DNA from: Datisca glomerata
Lineage: Eukaryota; Streptophyta; Magnoliopsida; Cucurbitales; Datiscaceae
Assembly: GCA_003255025.1 (NCBI GenBank)
Contig: QANY01011423.1
Coordinates: 374,551-438,550 of the forward strand
Direction of reading: 5' to 3'
Length of the DNA: 64,000 nucleotides
Positions 13,409-25,468 of the stretch are shown piece by piece (the first letter of the stretch is position 1; each line of letters starts with the position of its first letter). A program made the translations under genes and the position numbers. Below the pieces are notes generated by a model. It ran no database searches. It saw only the letters and a program-made list of their open reading frames with translations, and was not told where the DNA came from.

Positions 13409-15566
13409 TGTTGAGGGTTATGTCCTCAAAACATGTGTACTGACATTTCATATGAAATTTAAAGAGGATTGTATTTTTATTATAATTGTTCTTTTAAATT
13501 ATTGTTGAATAATTTATATAAATATCTAAAAATTTCACATCCGTTAATGAAACTATGATCTTATATTATTATGAAAAGATTAAGATCATAGATAATGAAT
13601 AAACTTGTCAGCAACATATTAAAGTATGGAATCTTTAATGAATGGTTGCTAGTACGGTTCACTAAGCACTATGAATGCGTGTAATCTAGATCCAGATCAT
13701 TGATGTGGATAGATATCTTAGTGAATGTACTTTATATAATAAGATTATATATGACATGATTGATGTGAATTAATATCTTTATTAACATGTCATTTATTAT
13801 TAAAATTTAATACACATCAATTCGATGATTATACGTAGATCGGTCTGAATCTTGAGTAGTTATGAACTCTTATGCATGTCTACTGGATCTTTTGATTTAC
13901 TCGTTAAGGTCTATTTGTTAATCAGGATAGTTACTTTTATTTTGGAGATTTGATAATGTAGATGGTTGGGAACATGATCTTACAAGATTTAGAATTTAAG
14001 TTTTCCTAACATATCGTATATTGGCTCCCTTAAGTGTTAATTATGGAACTGAATGATTATTAAGCTCAAATTTATAATAATATTATAAATTAGTCATTCA
14101 CTAGTGGATTAATGGCACTTAAGGATCAAGAGAAAATTATAAGGGTAGAACGGTAATTTTGACCATTTTTAATTTACGGACCAATAATTAGATGACAGAG
14201 CTATATGAAATGATTATGTCAATGAACTACAAGAGAATACTCTGTAAATACATTCTATAATTTCTAAGAGTGCAATTCCATATTTATAGTGGAGTAATAA
14301 TAGAATTAATAAATAAAATTATTTAATTAATAATCTGATTTAATGAAGCTTAGGATTATAGGTCCATGGTTCCCAAGTCACATCTATACTACGTTGTCTA
14401 GAGTGTGAATATTACAGGACATGAGAAAATGACTGACTTACAAAATGAATTTTTTATTCTGAGACAAATACATTATGAGATAAGTATGTGTAATTAATTA
14501 ATTAAATTATTTATATATTTAAATATAATTTTCGAAAATTATATATATATAATTATCAATTTTTGTTAATTATCGATTAAGTGAGACAGAATATCTAATT
14601 TGTGAAATTAGATAATAATTTAAATAAACTAAATCTGTTATCTATGAAATAACAGATAAATTAGTTGATAGGAATAATCAGATATAATAATTTTAAATTA
14701 ACTATATCTAGATAATTATCTTATGAAAATATATATTTAATTCGCAATAATTATCACGTGCCAATCACTGATAGGGTATCAAAAATTGACTGGACTACTG
14801 TAATGCCACGTGCACGACGGTAGTGAGTGTGCAACACTGTATTGTCACATGGCACTACAGGGGTGCCGTGAGGCACTGTGATGGCTCACGGCACACTCCA
14901 GTCCCGTGTGACACCGCAGTTGTGCATAATTGCAGTGGGTCACAGTACAATTGGTAATTTTATAATTAAATATTATTTCAGTTTATCCCTAAAAATCTGA
15001 TATGTCATTAATTAGAATATATACAGATATTATTCTAATGGCCTTGGTTGTTGAAAGAATATGAGAGAATCAGTTGATCAAATCATCAGTTCGTCAATCA
15101 AGAGTTAAATTGAGAACATGATCGGTGCCAAAGAGATTTTCTTTTGTGATTAAACGTTAATCAAATCTCTAAGAGAATAATCATTACATTTTTTTAGAAA
15201 ATCGTCTCACTAAATCATTTTCATTAAATATCTAGATCTCATGTATTCAGGATTAACTTGAAAGATCTTGGTGTGGATCTTGAAATCTACTGATTGTTGA
15301 AACGACTTCGTGGGAACGGAGGATCGATCGATTTTTGCAAGGATGCTTAATATAGACTACAAAAGGTATATGATTCCTAACCTTGTATGTTGTAGATTTA
15401 ACTTATAAGTATATAATGGATCATTACTGATTGAAAAAGAGTTTTCAATAAAAGTTTTTATTTGGTTACCGTTGCATTGCGCAAGTTTTGTTTTATTAAA
15501 AGTTTAATTTTTAAAAAGGTCACGCGCCTCCACACTTCCGCCGCGCACGTGCCGTGACGACCAACA
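13409..15566. mobile_element. 2.2 kb non-coding insertion inside the copia element (solo LTR or LARD-like)
   Basis: The copia reading frame stops at the gag tail and resumes at 15567, where the protease leader continues, so this block is foreign. It begins TGTTGAGGG and probably ends GACCAACA, so the ends are short imperfect inverted repeats of LTR type. No coding frame is visible. The right half has a GC-rich patch (14750-14945) with repeated CACGTG and CACGGCAC words and a region rich in CCGCGCACG. The exact right end is uncertain. CAACA directly precedes the insertion and occurs again at 15562-15566, so the end could instead be 15561 with CAACA as target duplication. A large solo LTR is the simplest reading. 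Confidence 0.65.
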
Positions 15567-18500
15567 CGACGATGGTAGCCAGCTTCGATGGTAATTATAA
15601 TGATGCAAACTGATATCAGATAGTGCAATAATAAATCACATTTCTTCAGACTTGAGCAACTTTCATCTTTCACAAAGAGTACATTGACAAGGAGAAGCTG
15701 GTAGTAGGTGATGGTAAGGCCCTTCATATCACTCATATAGGTTCAAATTCTCTTCCCATTCCTCAAACATCTACTATTTAAAACTAAAATCTATGCTTAG
15801 GGTGCCTAACTTTAAAAAGAACCTTATTAGTGTCTCTCCATTAATAAAGGACAACTCATTGTTTATTGAATTCCATGCCTCTTATTGTTTTGTTAAGGAC
15901 AAGGTAATTAGGAAAGTTCTTCTCAAATGGAGGCTTAAGGGAGGTCTCTATAAGCTTATGCTGTCAAATAACAAAGAAGTTGTTGCCCTGATACGTCATA
16001 TTACTGACGCTAATTCTATCAACAAGTTTCATGTCAAAAGCTGCACAAAATACTCTCCAAATATGTTTAGCAATAATTCTAAGCCTAGTTCAATTCTGCC
16101 TACTGAATTCAATTGAAAATCTATTGAGTTGGGATCACAAAAGTCTGTTGAGAGTCAAGGTACCTTTTGTCAATCTGTAAACTCTTTCAACTTCAATAAA
16201 TGTAAACTTGTTGTCTTTTCTGCAATCTATAATAAAGACAATAAGCTTGATTCTAGTGCATGTCCTTTGTCTGATTTTCAATTATGACATATCAAGCTTG
16301 GGCATCCAAGTCTTAAGACTGTTTCACAAGTGCTTAATCAATGTAAGATAAATATTTCTGGCTTAAATAATACATTCTGTATTGCCTACCCTAAAGGAAA
16401 ATGCCACATTTTCCATCATCTCTTGTCGGATTCTCATGCTACAAAATTTCTTGAATTGATTCATATTGATCTTTGAGGCCGTAATCCAGTCAGTTCTAAA
16501 GATGGATATAGGTATTATATCCTCTTTCTCGATGATTTCAACAGATATAGTTGGATTTATCCCCTCAAATTGAAATCTGAAGCTTTCAAAGCTTTTCAAC
16601 AGTTCAAAGTTCTAGCAAAAAACTGTTTTTCTACAACAATAAAAATTTTCCAATCTGATTGGGGAGGGGAATATAGAAATTTTGAACAATTTTTACTTGC
16701 AAATGGGATTCAATTTTGACATTATTGTCCTAATTCCCATAATCAAAATGGCAGGGCAGGACATAAACATAGGCACTTGATTGAAACAGGCTTCACACTC
16801 CTTGCACATGTTGGCATGCATGCATCTTTCTGGTGGCATTCCTTCTTTATTGCATCTTACCTCATTAATAGACTTCTAACATCTACTCTTTTTGGCTTAT
16901 CACCATATGAGGCTCGTTTTAACAATACTCCTGATTATAACCTTCTCAAACCATTTGGCGGTGACTGTTACCCTCATCTATTCGTCCATATAATGGTCAT
17001 ATGCTTCAATTTAGAAGTGATCTTTAAGTTTTCGTAGGTTATTCTCAATCCCACAAAAGGATATCTTTGTCTTTATTCCTCTGGAAGGGTATAATTGCAG
17101 TAAATGTCATTTTTAATGAGCAATCCTTTACATTTTCTAAAGGATTTCCAAAAAAGCCTCACTAACACTTTTCTTCTAATAGTCCTTCTGGTGTTAGCTT
17201 TCACAAGTTTGTTTAGGTAATGTTTTTGCTCCTTCTCCTCTTTTAAATTAAAAAAGTTTGACCTGCTCTTTTTAGACCATAATGATTCTTTAGGACAACA
17301 CGCTAGTCATGACAAGGTTCATTCGCTTCAAGTTCCCTTTATTAACTGAAACACTACCCTCTAATTTTGAAAACTCTATTTCCTCACCTTTAGATCACAT
17401 TGAATTCTTACCTAAACAAACTTGTCCCTCACATCCCATGGTCAATAGGTCCAAAACAGGTTCTCTAAAATGAAAAGCTCATCTCACAACCAAACATCCT
17501 CTTACCGTTAACCTAAGTTTGTCCACACATACTTCAATTCACCAAGCCTTGACCTGTGTACCTTGGAAGCATGCCATGGATACAGAACTTAACGCGTGAT
17601 TTGGTGCCTTATAGTCCATCTATGAACTTGGTAGGCAACAAATGAGTCTTTAAATTGAAGTTCAATGATGATGAGTCAGTACAAAGGCACAAGGCATGGC
17701 TTGTAGCCGGGGGGTTTCTCTAGGAGTAGCTACACTGAAACATTCTCTCATGTTGTCAAACTAACAACAATCAGAATAGTTTTTACACTTACATCCATTC
17801 AATTGGCTTGTTCATCAACTAGACATCAACAATGCTTTCCTAAATAGACAGCTTGAAGAATTTGTCTTCATGGCTCAACCACAGGGGTATGTTAACTCGT
17901 TGTATCTAAATCACCTGTGCTAGCTTAGAGAAGTTCTCCATGGCCTTAAACAAGCACCAAGATCATGGTATGAAAGGCTCATATAAGCTCTACTTGCTTG
18001 GGGTTTCATCAACACTATTTATGATACCTATATCTTCTATTAGCAGAAAAATGACTACAAGATTATACTTTTAGTGTATGTTGATGATATACTAGTGACG
18101 GGGAATAGTAATCATCATATTAAAAGTCTCATTTTTTACTCAATCAAATATTTTACCCTAAAAAATCTTGGCACCATTCATCACTTCTTGGGCATGGAAG
18201 TAGTAAGAACACAAGCTGGTTTTCATCCCTCTCAGGTTGCTATATCACTGATTTACTGCATAAAACAAATATGACACAATCTAAACCAGGTTTTGTTCCA
18301 ACTAATGCTTCTATCAAGCTATTTGATGATTCCACTTCACCATTCACTAATGTCACTTTACACAAGAGCACACTTGGAGCCTTATAGTACCTACTGCTCA
18401 CTCGACCATATATTACTTATATAGTTAGTAAGCTTAGTTAGTTTGTGAAGGTACTTATTGAGTCTCATTGGAAGGAATGTAAACATCTTCTTAGGTATCT

Positions 18501-18995
18501 CAAAGGGTCCCTATATGAGGGTATTCTTATCAAACCATCTTTTTACTGAACATTGAAGCCTATACTGATATGGATTGGGCTTCAAGCTTGGATGATTGCA
18601 AGTCAACAGGTGGATATGCCATCTTTCTAGGCTCTTCTCTCATTTCCCTATCTTGTAAGAAGCAACAACTTCTTACGAGCTCAAGTACAGAGAGTGAATA
18701 CTGAGCTTTGTCCAATGCCACTACTGAAATTATGTGGTATTACATTCTTACCAAGCTACAACTTTTCTTCACTGTTGCTCCCATAATCTGAGCATCATTT
18801 ATCTTACTGCAAATCCTATTTTGCAAGAATGGACCAAGCATCTTGAAGTTGATCTTTATTTTCTAAGCGACATGGTACTTAATAAGACACTTGATATTCA
18901 GTTTGTGTCATCACATGATCAGATAACAAACGTCCTTACTAAAGTGATTCCTGAGACGCGTTTTCACTTCCTCAAAAGAAAGCTTCAAGTGATTG
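15567..18995 (+). pseudogene. copia pol remnant (protease, integrase, reverse transcriptase, RNase H)
   Basis: Domains appear in copia order, broken by many stops and shifts. The protease region has DSAIINHISSDLSNF, a degraded form of the DSGA active-site segment (about 15612-15660), then KLVVGDGKALHI. GAG-pre-integrase shows HIKLGHPSLKTV (about 16288). The integrase core has FQSDWGGEYRNF and the segment before YEARF (16640-16960). The reverse transcriptase includes the YVDDILVTGN catalytic box (18074-18103) and HHFLGMEVV. The RNase H region has [19 protein letters not shown] and ends VLTKVIPETRFHFLKRKL (to about 18993). The element is dead as read. Confidence 0.88.
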
Positions 18996-19008
18996 TCACC
19001 CCCTTTCA

Positions 19009-19020
19009 TTTGAGGGGAGA
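19009..19020 (+). other. Polypurine tract of the copia element
   Basis: A purine-rich run (TTTGAGGGGAGA) lies immediately before the TG that opens the 3' LTR, the expected site of plus-strand priming. Confidence 0.7.
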
Positions 19021-19237
19021 TGAAAAGGATAGTCACCATGCTGATAATGATGACAGACGAGCCAACGCAGTAACATGATACAACTGGCGATTGAGTTTAC
19101 TCAGCATTGTTGCCAGCTGTGATTACCATGCAAATCATGTAGTACTCACGTAATTAGTAATTCAATTATTAGAGTTGTTAAGGTCTGTTAGTTAAGCTGT
19201 TAAGTTAGTTAATGAGCGTTATTATCAAGTCATTTTC

Positions 19238-19268
<31 letters not shown>

Positions 19269-19386
19269 CTGTTGTCTAGTCTATTGAGTAACTAATGAGA
19301 AAATTCTCAATTTTGCTGAAAACTCTTGAAGCTATCTTTATCTTATTCCTCTTCACTTACTCTGTTTTACCTTATTTTGTATCTCA
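19021..19386 (+). repeat. 3' LTR of the copia element
   Basis: Starts TGAAAAGGAT and ends TATCTCA. It aligns with the 5' LTR but is about 60 bp longer because of a segment around 19291-19347 absent from the 5' copy. A GT dinucleotide run (19244-19268) replaces the TA-rich run of the 5' LTR. Confidence 0.85.
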
Positions 19387-19390
19387 TATT

Positions 19391-20414
19391 TGTTGACTCT
19401 AGGTCTCATAGAGACTATTTTGATGATAAAAAAATATTTTATGTGTGCTAATATTTATAATCAAGTTTTAAGAAATTATAAATATTGATGTACACGTGAA
19501 AGATGAAAATGAAAGTATATCGAGACTTTAAGTGACTATTCATAAGGACTCAGTATTGATTGACAAAATGCTCCTAGAACATTTGAAGCATCTTGAAATA
19601 TATTGGCAAAAGTGTTCTTGGCAAAATATTGGAGAAAATAAAGTCAAATGATGGAAAAAGATAGAAGAGTTTTAACAGGGTTCCAGAAAACCCTATGAAA
19701 ACTATTTTTTACAGAATTTTTGAAATGCTATAAAAAGTCTGAGGAAAACTAGAACATTTTTTCACGAGCGATCGTCCGCCCTACATCAGCGGTCATCCAG
19801 TGGATCATTGATTTTTTCAACGGTTATATTTTTTAATCTATAACGGATCAACGGTCGACCGGCAAAGTCAACTGTCGTCCGCTCCCCGCTGTAAGGCTCC
19901 AACAACTATCTTTTTTACACATATAAATAGAGCGACCTTTGGAGCTTTGAAAATACAATTGAGCATAAAATTCCTATACTTTGTGAGAAAAAATCTTTAT
20001 GAATTTGTGAGGTAAAATTTGTACATCTACTAATTGTGAGAGTTTTGATTGTAATCTTATAGTTTATAAAAGAGAAGTAAGAGGCGTGATTACAGCCCAT
20101 AGAAGCAATCAGTGAGACGTGATTGGTACCCGTGAAATTAATTGGTTATAATGGTTTGATCTTTACCCGTGAATAAGATCGTGATTCGAGTGAAAACTTT
20201 AAGGAGAAACCTTGGAGCGTAGACGTAGGCAAGGTGTGCCGAATCACGTAAAAATCATTGTGTTAAATTATTCTTCCCTTATCCTCTTTACATTATTGCA
20301 CGCATATTTAATCTCTCTTTATATTTTCTTACATTGATTAATTATAATTATTCTTGGAGATTATTCGTTCTTAAAGTTCAAAATACAAAACAAACGCCCG
20401 CTCTAAGGGTACCA
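19391..20414 (+). mobile_element. Solo LTR of a second, long-LTR copia-type element
   Basis: Begins TGTTGACTCTAGG and ends GGTACCA. It contains a TATAAATAGAG promoter box near 19922 and a 3' part with the words GACGTAGGCAAGGTG and CCGAATCACGTAAAA. These resemble the U5 regions of long-LTR plant copia elements (SIRE/Maximus type, from memory). ATATT stands directly before it (19386-19390) and again at 20414-20418, overlapping the final A, so a 4- to 5-bp target duplication is visible. No coding region accompanies it, which points to a solo LTR left by recombination. Confidence 0.7.
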
Positions 20415-21172
20415 TATTAATCCAACAATCTTATGTTTACAAAACCAAATATTATGCTTCCAAGGGGATGCCCATAAAATCCAAGCCAAGTACACTCCAC
20501 CATGGACTAGCCCTACTAGGACCAATGTCACCGTGATGGTGGATGACTCCTCCATAACTGGGGCCACCGTGATAACCGATGGCTCATCCATGACTGAGGT
20601 CATTATAATGGTTGAGTGTTCCTCCCATTTGACCTAGACCAGTGAGATGGTAGAGGTCCCATGAGTCATTTTCTGACGTGATGAAAATGCGATGTTCTAT
20701 CAAACAAGGAAATTACAGCTACACATTTAATTATGTAAGTCAATCTCAAGATTGTAAAAAATGATGAAAGCATAACAAAAATTCCATGATTTGAGGAATA
20801 TTCTCCATAAACATCTTCCTTCCTTATCCATAAATATCTTCCTTACTTATAGGAATAAGGTGGAAGAGATATATTGGACTAGACAAGTGGCTAGCACAAG
20901 ATTATTATAAATAGATGGTGAGCCTCATTTAAATGGTATACATTCTCTCTCAACTCAATACAATCTCTTAAAAATATTATATTGACTTGATCATCAAAGT
21001 GTATTAGGTTGGACATTACACTAGCGTCGAGATAATCATACGTCAATTATTTTTTGTTTTGCAGGATCGTAAGTTAATTGTGTGATATGTGGCATCACGA
21101 TTGACCATAGATTTTTAGCACTACACTTATGATGGTGAACCCTCGCACCATCGTCCCAAATTCACTTACCAC
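20415..21172. other. LTR-like remnant between solo LTR and CACTA element
   Basis: No gene is seen. The part from about 20640 to 21150 looks like LTR sequence: it has a TATAAATAGATGG promoter-like box near 20907, a CTCTCTCAACTCAATACAATC stretch behind it, and a U5-like tail. The ends are not definable. The left 220 bases contain three related short units built on GTGATGGTGGATGA-like and TCCATGACTG-like words. Confidence 0.35.
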
Positions 21173-22615
21173 CACTACAAGAAAAAATGGTTTTCTCCAA
21201 CGGTTTGGCGTAGTTGGTTACGCCAACCGTCGGTAAAAAAAAAACTGACAACATATTTGGCAGCGATTTTTATGACATTTGGCGGCAGTTTTAAAACCGC
21301 TGCTAAATAACCTTTAAATCCCTTATTTTTCCTTTTCGCCCAAACCCGTGCGAAATATTTTACGTGTCACGGCGGTTTTGAAGATATTTTACTCTGGTTT
21401 TAAAACCTCCCTAAATAACCTTTAAATCCTTAATTTCCCTTTCACCCAGGCTCACGATTTTCCTCTCTCTCTCTCTCTCTGCAACAGGCGACGCGAGCTC
21501 CGCCAACATTTTCTGCCGTCAACTCCTCCATCGTGAGCTCCTCCACGATCTACAGGTACCATCTCAATTCTTACCTCTCTCTCTCTGCAATCTCCCTCTC
21601 CCTCTCTCTGCAACAACATTCATTGTGACTTGCCCTTGAATTTTTTACTGCTGGTTTTGAGCAGCCTCTGTAATGTTCGTTCAAACTTTGTTTTTTATTT
21701 GTTCACATTTACTTCTCGCTCATCACATTTTTCCCATAATAAACATTTTACCGTATGTGACTTTGGCGTGAATTTAGTGTTGCAAGCTTTTTTGTATCAT
21801 AGATATGAAGTGAGAGGCTTTTAGCGACCTTTGAATTGGTCGCTAAAGATAGGGTTTTTAGTGACCAATACTTTAAATAGTCAGGAAAAACAAGACTTTT
21901 CACGATGAATTTAAACTTTTGAGTCATCTTGTTAACATTTGCAAAGTAAAAGATGAAAATGAAAATAAATGATAAACAAACTAAAACCCTCACACAAGAC
22001 TTAGGTTTAATTACGTAGACAAACTAATTAAATAGAAAGCTCAAGTGAAAGCCATTAGAAGATAAAAAAGAAAAGATTGGTATAATTTTCTTATCCCTTT
22101 AGAATGAAAGTAGAAAAAAAATTAGAAGAATAATTTTTTTATTCTTTTTATACTGATTTTTGAATCAATTCTAAATGACTATGGGCTTTTAGATCGATGC
22201 TCTTTTCCTAATTTTGATTTTTTCTCTAATTTATTCAATTATAAATTGCTTTATATAATGTGTTGTGAGTCAAATAAGTTTCTTCTTTTTCTTAGATTTT
22301 CTTCTACCTTCCATTATTCTTATAGATAGGCTTTAGCTTGTTTTCTCTCTTTTGAAGATCATATATGTTTGATCCAATAAGATTTTAAAAGATATAATGA
22401 AATATAAGTGTATAACATACAATCCAATAATATCCAAACAGAAGCAAATATTAGAAGAAAAAAAAAGGTAGATTAAGCATGATCTGTTATAATCTGTAGT
22501 GATTCCAACATGTTTGTCTCTGTTATGTACCTCAATTTGTGACTCTCATTTCATTGTGAGTTTGATTTTTATTGTATTGATCTATCTTTTATAATGTGTT
22601 CAGATTGATTTTAAT

Positions 22616-23879
22616 ATGGATAAAAGTTGGATTGAAAATTTTTGAGTTACTCAAGATTATCTTAATGGAGTTGAGAAGTTTCTTGATTTTTCTTTTGAAA
22701 GAGTTTATGTAAAGGGTAAGATTTTGTGTCTATGTAAACGTTGTGTGAATACGCTGAGGACGAATAGGGAGAGTGTGCATGGGCATTTGGTGTGTAAGGG
22801 GTTTTGCATTGGTTATACACGTTGGGTTTTTCATGGTGAATCCATATTGCAAAATTCAAATGGAGAAGAGGTTAATGAAAGAAATGTGAACCATACATAT
22901 GTGTATGAAGCTTGTGATGACAATATGCATGACTTGTGTGATGCATTCAGAGTTGTGGATGATGAGAGAGGAACAAATGATTTGCAAACAGAATCAACTT
23001 CTAATAATATGAATGAGCAACTAAATGATGTTCAACACGCAGAGGTGAATGATTTATCTGATTTAGTTAGAGATAGTAATGAACTTTTATATCCAAGATG
23101 CAAAAGTTTTTCAAAACTCTCGTTTATTGTGCATCTTTACCACCCCAAGTGTCTTCATGGATTGATCAATGATGCACTATTGGGGTTGCTTGAATTATTG
23201 CGTAAAGCTGGATGAGAGTTGCCAAAAACATTTTATGAAACTGCAAAGATTATAAAAAATTTAGGCCTTAGGTATGAAAAGATACATGCTTGTCTAAATG
23301 ACTGCATATTATATTGGAAAGATAAAGAACAAGAACAATCATGTTCTACTTGTGGTACTTCAAGATGGATAACCAAGGAGGGTGAGAGTACATCTCAATC
23401 TCAAAGAAAAAGGCAGAAGAAGCCAAAAGAAGCTAAATTGATGCGTTACTTTCCTTTAAAAGGAAGGTTACAAAGATTATACATTCCGTCTAAAACTGCT
23501 GACGATATGAAATGGCATCATGTAGAACGTACTGAAGATGGAGTTTTAAGACATCTTACTGATTTGACTGCTTGGAAATCATTTGACTCTACACATACTG
23601 AATTCTCATCCAAACCACGTAATGTCAGACTTGGTTTGGCTAGTGATGGTTTTCAACCCATTTGGAGCAATGAGTGTTAGTTATAGCATGTGGCATGTTC
23701 TTTTGATTCCATATAATTTGCCTCATTGGATGTGCATGAAACAAACATCATTGATTCTCTTTACTCTTATCCCTGGGCCTAAAATTCCTGGTAATAATAT
23801 TAATGTGTACTTACAACCTTTGATAGAAGAATTGAAAGAATTATGGAAAACAGGTATCGATACGGTAAAAGTAAATTGA
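22616..23879 (+). pseudogene. CACTA transposase (TNPD type) remnant
   Basis: Reading from the ATG at 22616, the N-terminus MDKSWIENF and the following YLNGVEKFLDFSFER and CLCKRC match the transposase-associated domain. A stop is at codon 10 and another at 23213-23215. The transposase_21 region follows with YETAKIIKNLGLRYEKI, CLNDCILYWKD, CSTCGTSRW and NVRLGLASDGFQP. Near 23655 the frame shifts by one base and continues as YSMWHVLLIPYNLP and LIPGPKIPGNNINVYLQPL, ending about 23879. The remaining C-terminal half of the transposase is missing, so the gene is dead. Confidence 0.88.
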
Positions 23880-24429
23880 GAACAATGAATACGACAAAAT
23901 ATCCGAGCGAAGAACAATGCCTAAGACATAAATCTGAGGACGTTCCACGAGATCAGTGGAATGCTATTGTCCATTTTTTGTTCTCTTCTGAAGGAATGAT
24001 ATTATAATATTTTCTTTTAACAATGAATTTTATTTATTATATAGAATAAATACTAACTTTGTTTCTCAAATAACAGGCTCGTAGTGAAACAAACACTGCG
24101 GTACGAGCAAAATAAAGTATACATCATTCTTTAGGAAGGAAAATCTATGCTAAAAAATAAGATGAAATGGTACATAAATCTTTTTTTATTGTAATGGATA
24201 TTTTTGTTTTTTGTATTGTGATCAAAATATAATTTTTTAAACATAATGATAGACGGAGGTGTTGGGGAGAGAGTCCAATGCGGTCGAATTGTTCATAGAA
24301 ATGCATAGACACAAAGATGGGAATTGGGTAGGCTGTAAGAATTATTTTTAAGTCTATATTTGTCAATATTTTTCATTTTTCAACTTTATTTTGTCACATA
24401 TGCGATCAAATAATTTATTTGTATTGTAG

Positions 24430-24757
24430 GAGAAAATGCAAGAACTTATGGCAACCTAAACGCAGGATGGGAATAATATCACCCCTAGAGATGTATTTTC
24501 TGAAGTTATGTGTCCAGAGCATCATGGACGAGTCCGTGGAATGGGACTAGGTCCAACTCCCACTAGTGTATTTGGATCGCAGAGCAGCCACCAGTTTTCT
24601 GAAGAGACGTTCGTTTCTCGTGCAGAACATGAGATAGCTAAGTCACAGGTTCATGAACTTCAAGATGATCAAGTTCAACTTTAATCCCAAGTGGCGTACC
24701 TTATGAAAATGATGCAAACACAAAATCCTTCGTTCTTATTCCCTGACGGTGATCATG
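24430..24757 (+). pseudogene. C-terminal fragment of the CACTA second protein (plant transposase, Ptta/En/Spm)
   Basis: The translation shows DVFSEVMCPEHHGRVRGMGL followed by GPTPTSVFGS and a short heptad-like tail, the conserved C-terminal signature of the plant En/Spm TNPA-like protein. In-frame stops occur early (in the word MQELMAT*) and near 24685. The fragment sits between a TTGTAG acceptor and a GTAAGA donor, so it was an internal exon. The DNA-binding exons upstream are not recognisable. Confidence 0.8.
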
Positions 24758-25468
24758 TAAGATTTCGAAGTAATATATACTTTACGTAATTATAAATTAT
24801 GTTTATTCCAACACTAATACTATTTTTGTTCATTTTTTATGTGTTTATAGGATTCTAGAGATCCTCCCTCAATTTCATGATCGCATAAAGTTCGACGATG
24901 ATGGAAAATACTATATTTGCGTAAGTTTAAACTTATATTGCTTTATCTTTAGAATTTATGAATGTTTCAATTGATTAATTCTGAATCTTTAAAATTTGTG
25001 AATGTTTGAATTTGTGAACGTTTAAAATGCGAGAATTTGTGAATATTTGAATTGATGGGCTCTGAACTGTTAGAATCTTTGTATTGATAGATCCTGAAAT
25101 CTGTGATATAGAATATTTTCTGAAACATGTATGTTTAAAAATTATGAGATGTTTAAAAAACAGGAAAAATTCTAACCAAAATTTCAATTTATAGCGGCGG
25201 TTTTAGAGCTTATTGAGACGGTTTAAAACCGCGGGAATTTTTTTTCCTGTTTCTGAGCATTTGGTGGCAAACCGCCGATAACGAGAAAAAAAATCCGTCA
25301 GAAATATATTTTCTTCCCGTTTCTAGGGATTTTGCGACGGTTTGAACTTTCGCGAAATTATCTTTAACAGCGGTTAAAATCGCCGCTAAAGAGAATTAAA
25401 ACTGCCGACCAAGACACTCTTTTATCGGCGGTCCTCCGATGGTACCGCCAAAATATTTGGCGGTAGTG

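Larger units (their letters stand above)
12054..19386 (+). mobile_element. Degenerate full-length Ty1/copia retrotransposon
   Basis: The element is bounded by two related LTRs (12054-12357 and 19021-19386), each starting TG and ending CA. A tRNA-Met-type primer site follows the left LTR and a polypurine tract precedes the right LTR. The internal order is gag, protease, integrase, reverse transcriptase and RNase H. Integrase before reverse transcriptase defines copia rather than gypsy. All coding parts carry stops and frameshifts, so it cannot be autonomous. A 2.2 kb insertion splits gag from protease. The 5-bp flanks (TTTTT at 12049-12053, TATTT at 19387-19391) match at four of five positions, compatible with an aged target duplication. 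Confidence 0.9.
21173..25468 (+). mobile_element. CACTA (En/Spm) DNA transposon, decayed
   Basis: The left end reads CACTACAAGAAAAAATGG, the canonical CACTA terminus. The right end reads GGCGGTAGTG, keeping only the outermost CACTAC in inverted form. Both ends have dense subterminal motifs around GGCGGTTTTAAAACCGC in both orientations (21195-21420 and 25194-25465), the usual transposase-binding arrays. Inside is a broken TNPD-type transposase and a C-terminal fragment of a second gene. The 3-bp flanks (CAC left, AAT right) do not match, so one end is mutated or misplaced. A CT microsatellite lies at 21463-21480. Confidence 0.85.

Noticed and set aside
22662..22859. Minus-strand open frame in the CACTA element
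   Set aside because: It is antisense to the transposase N-terminal region, which has a recognised domain on the plus strand.
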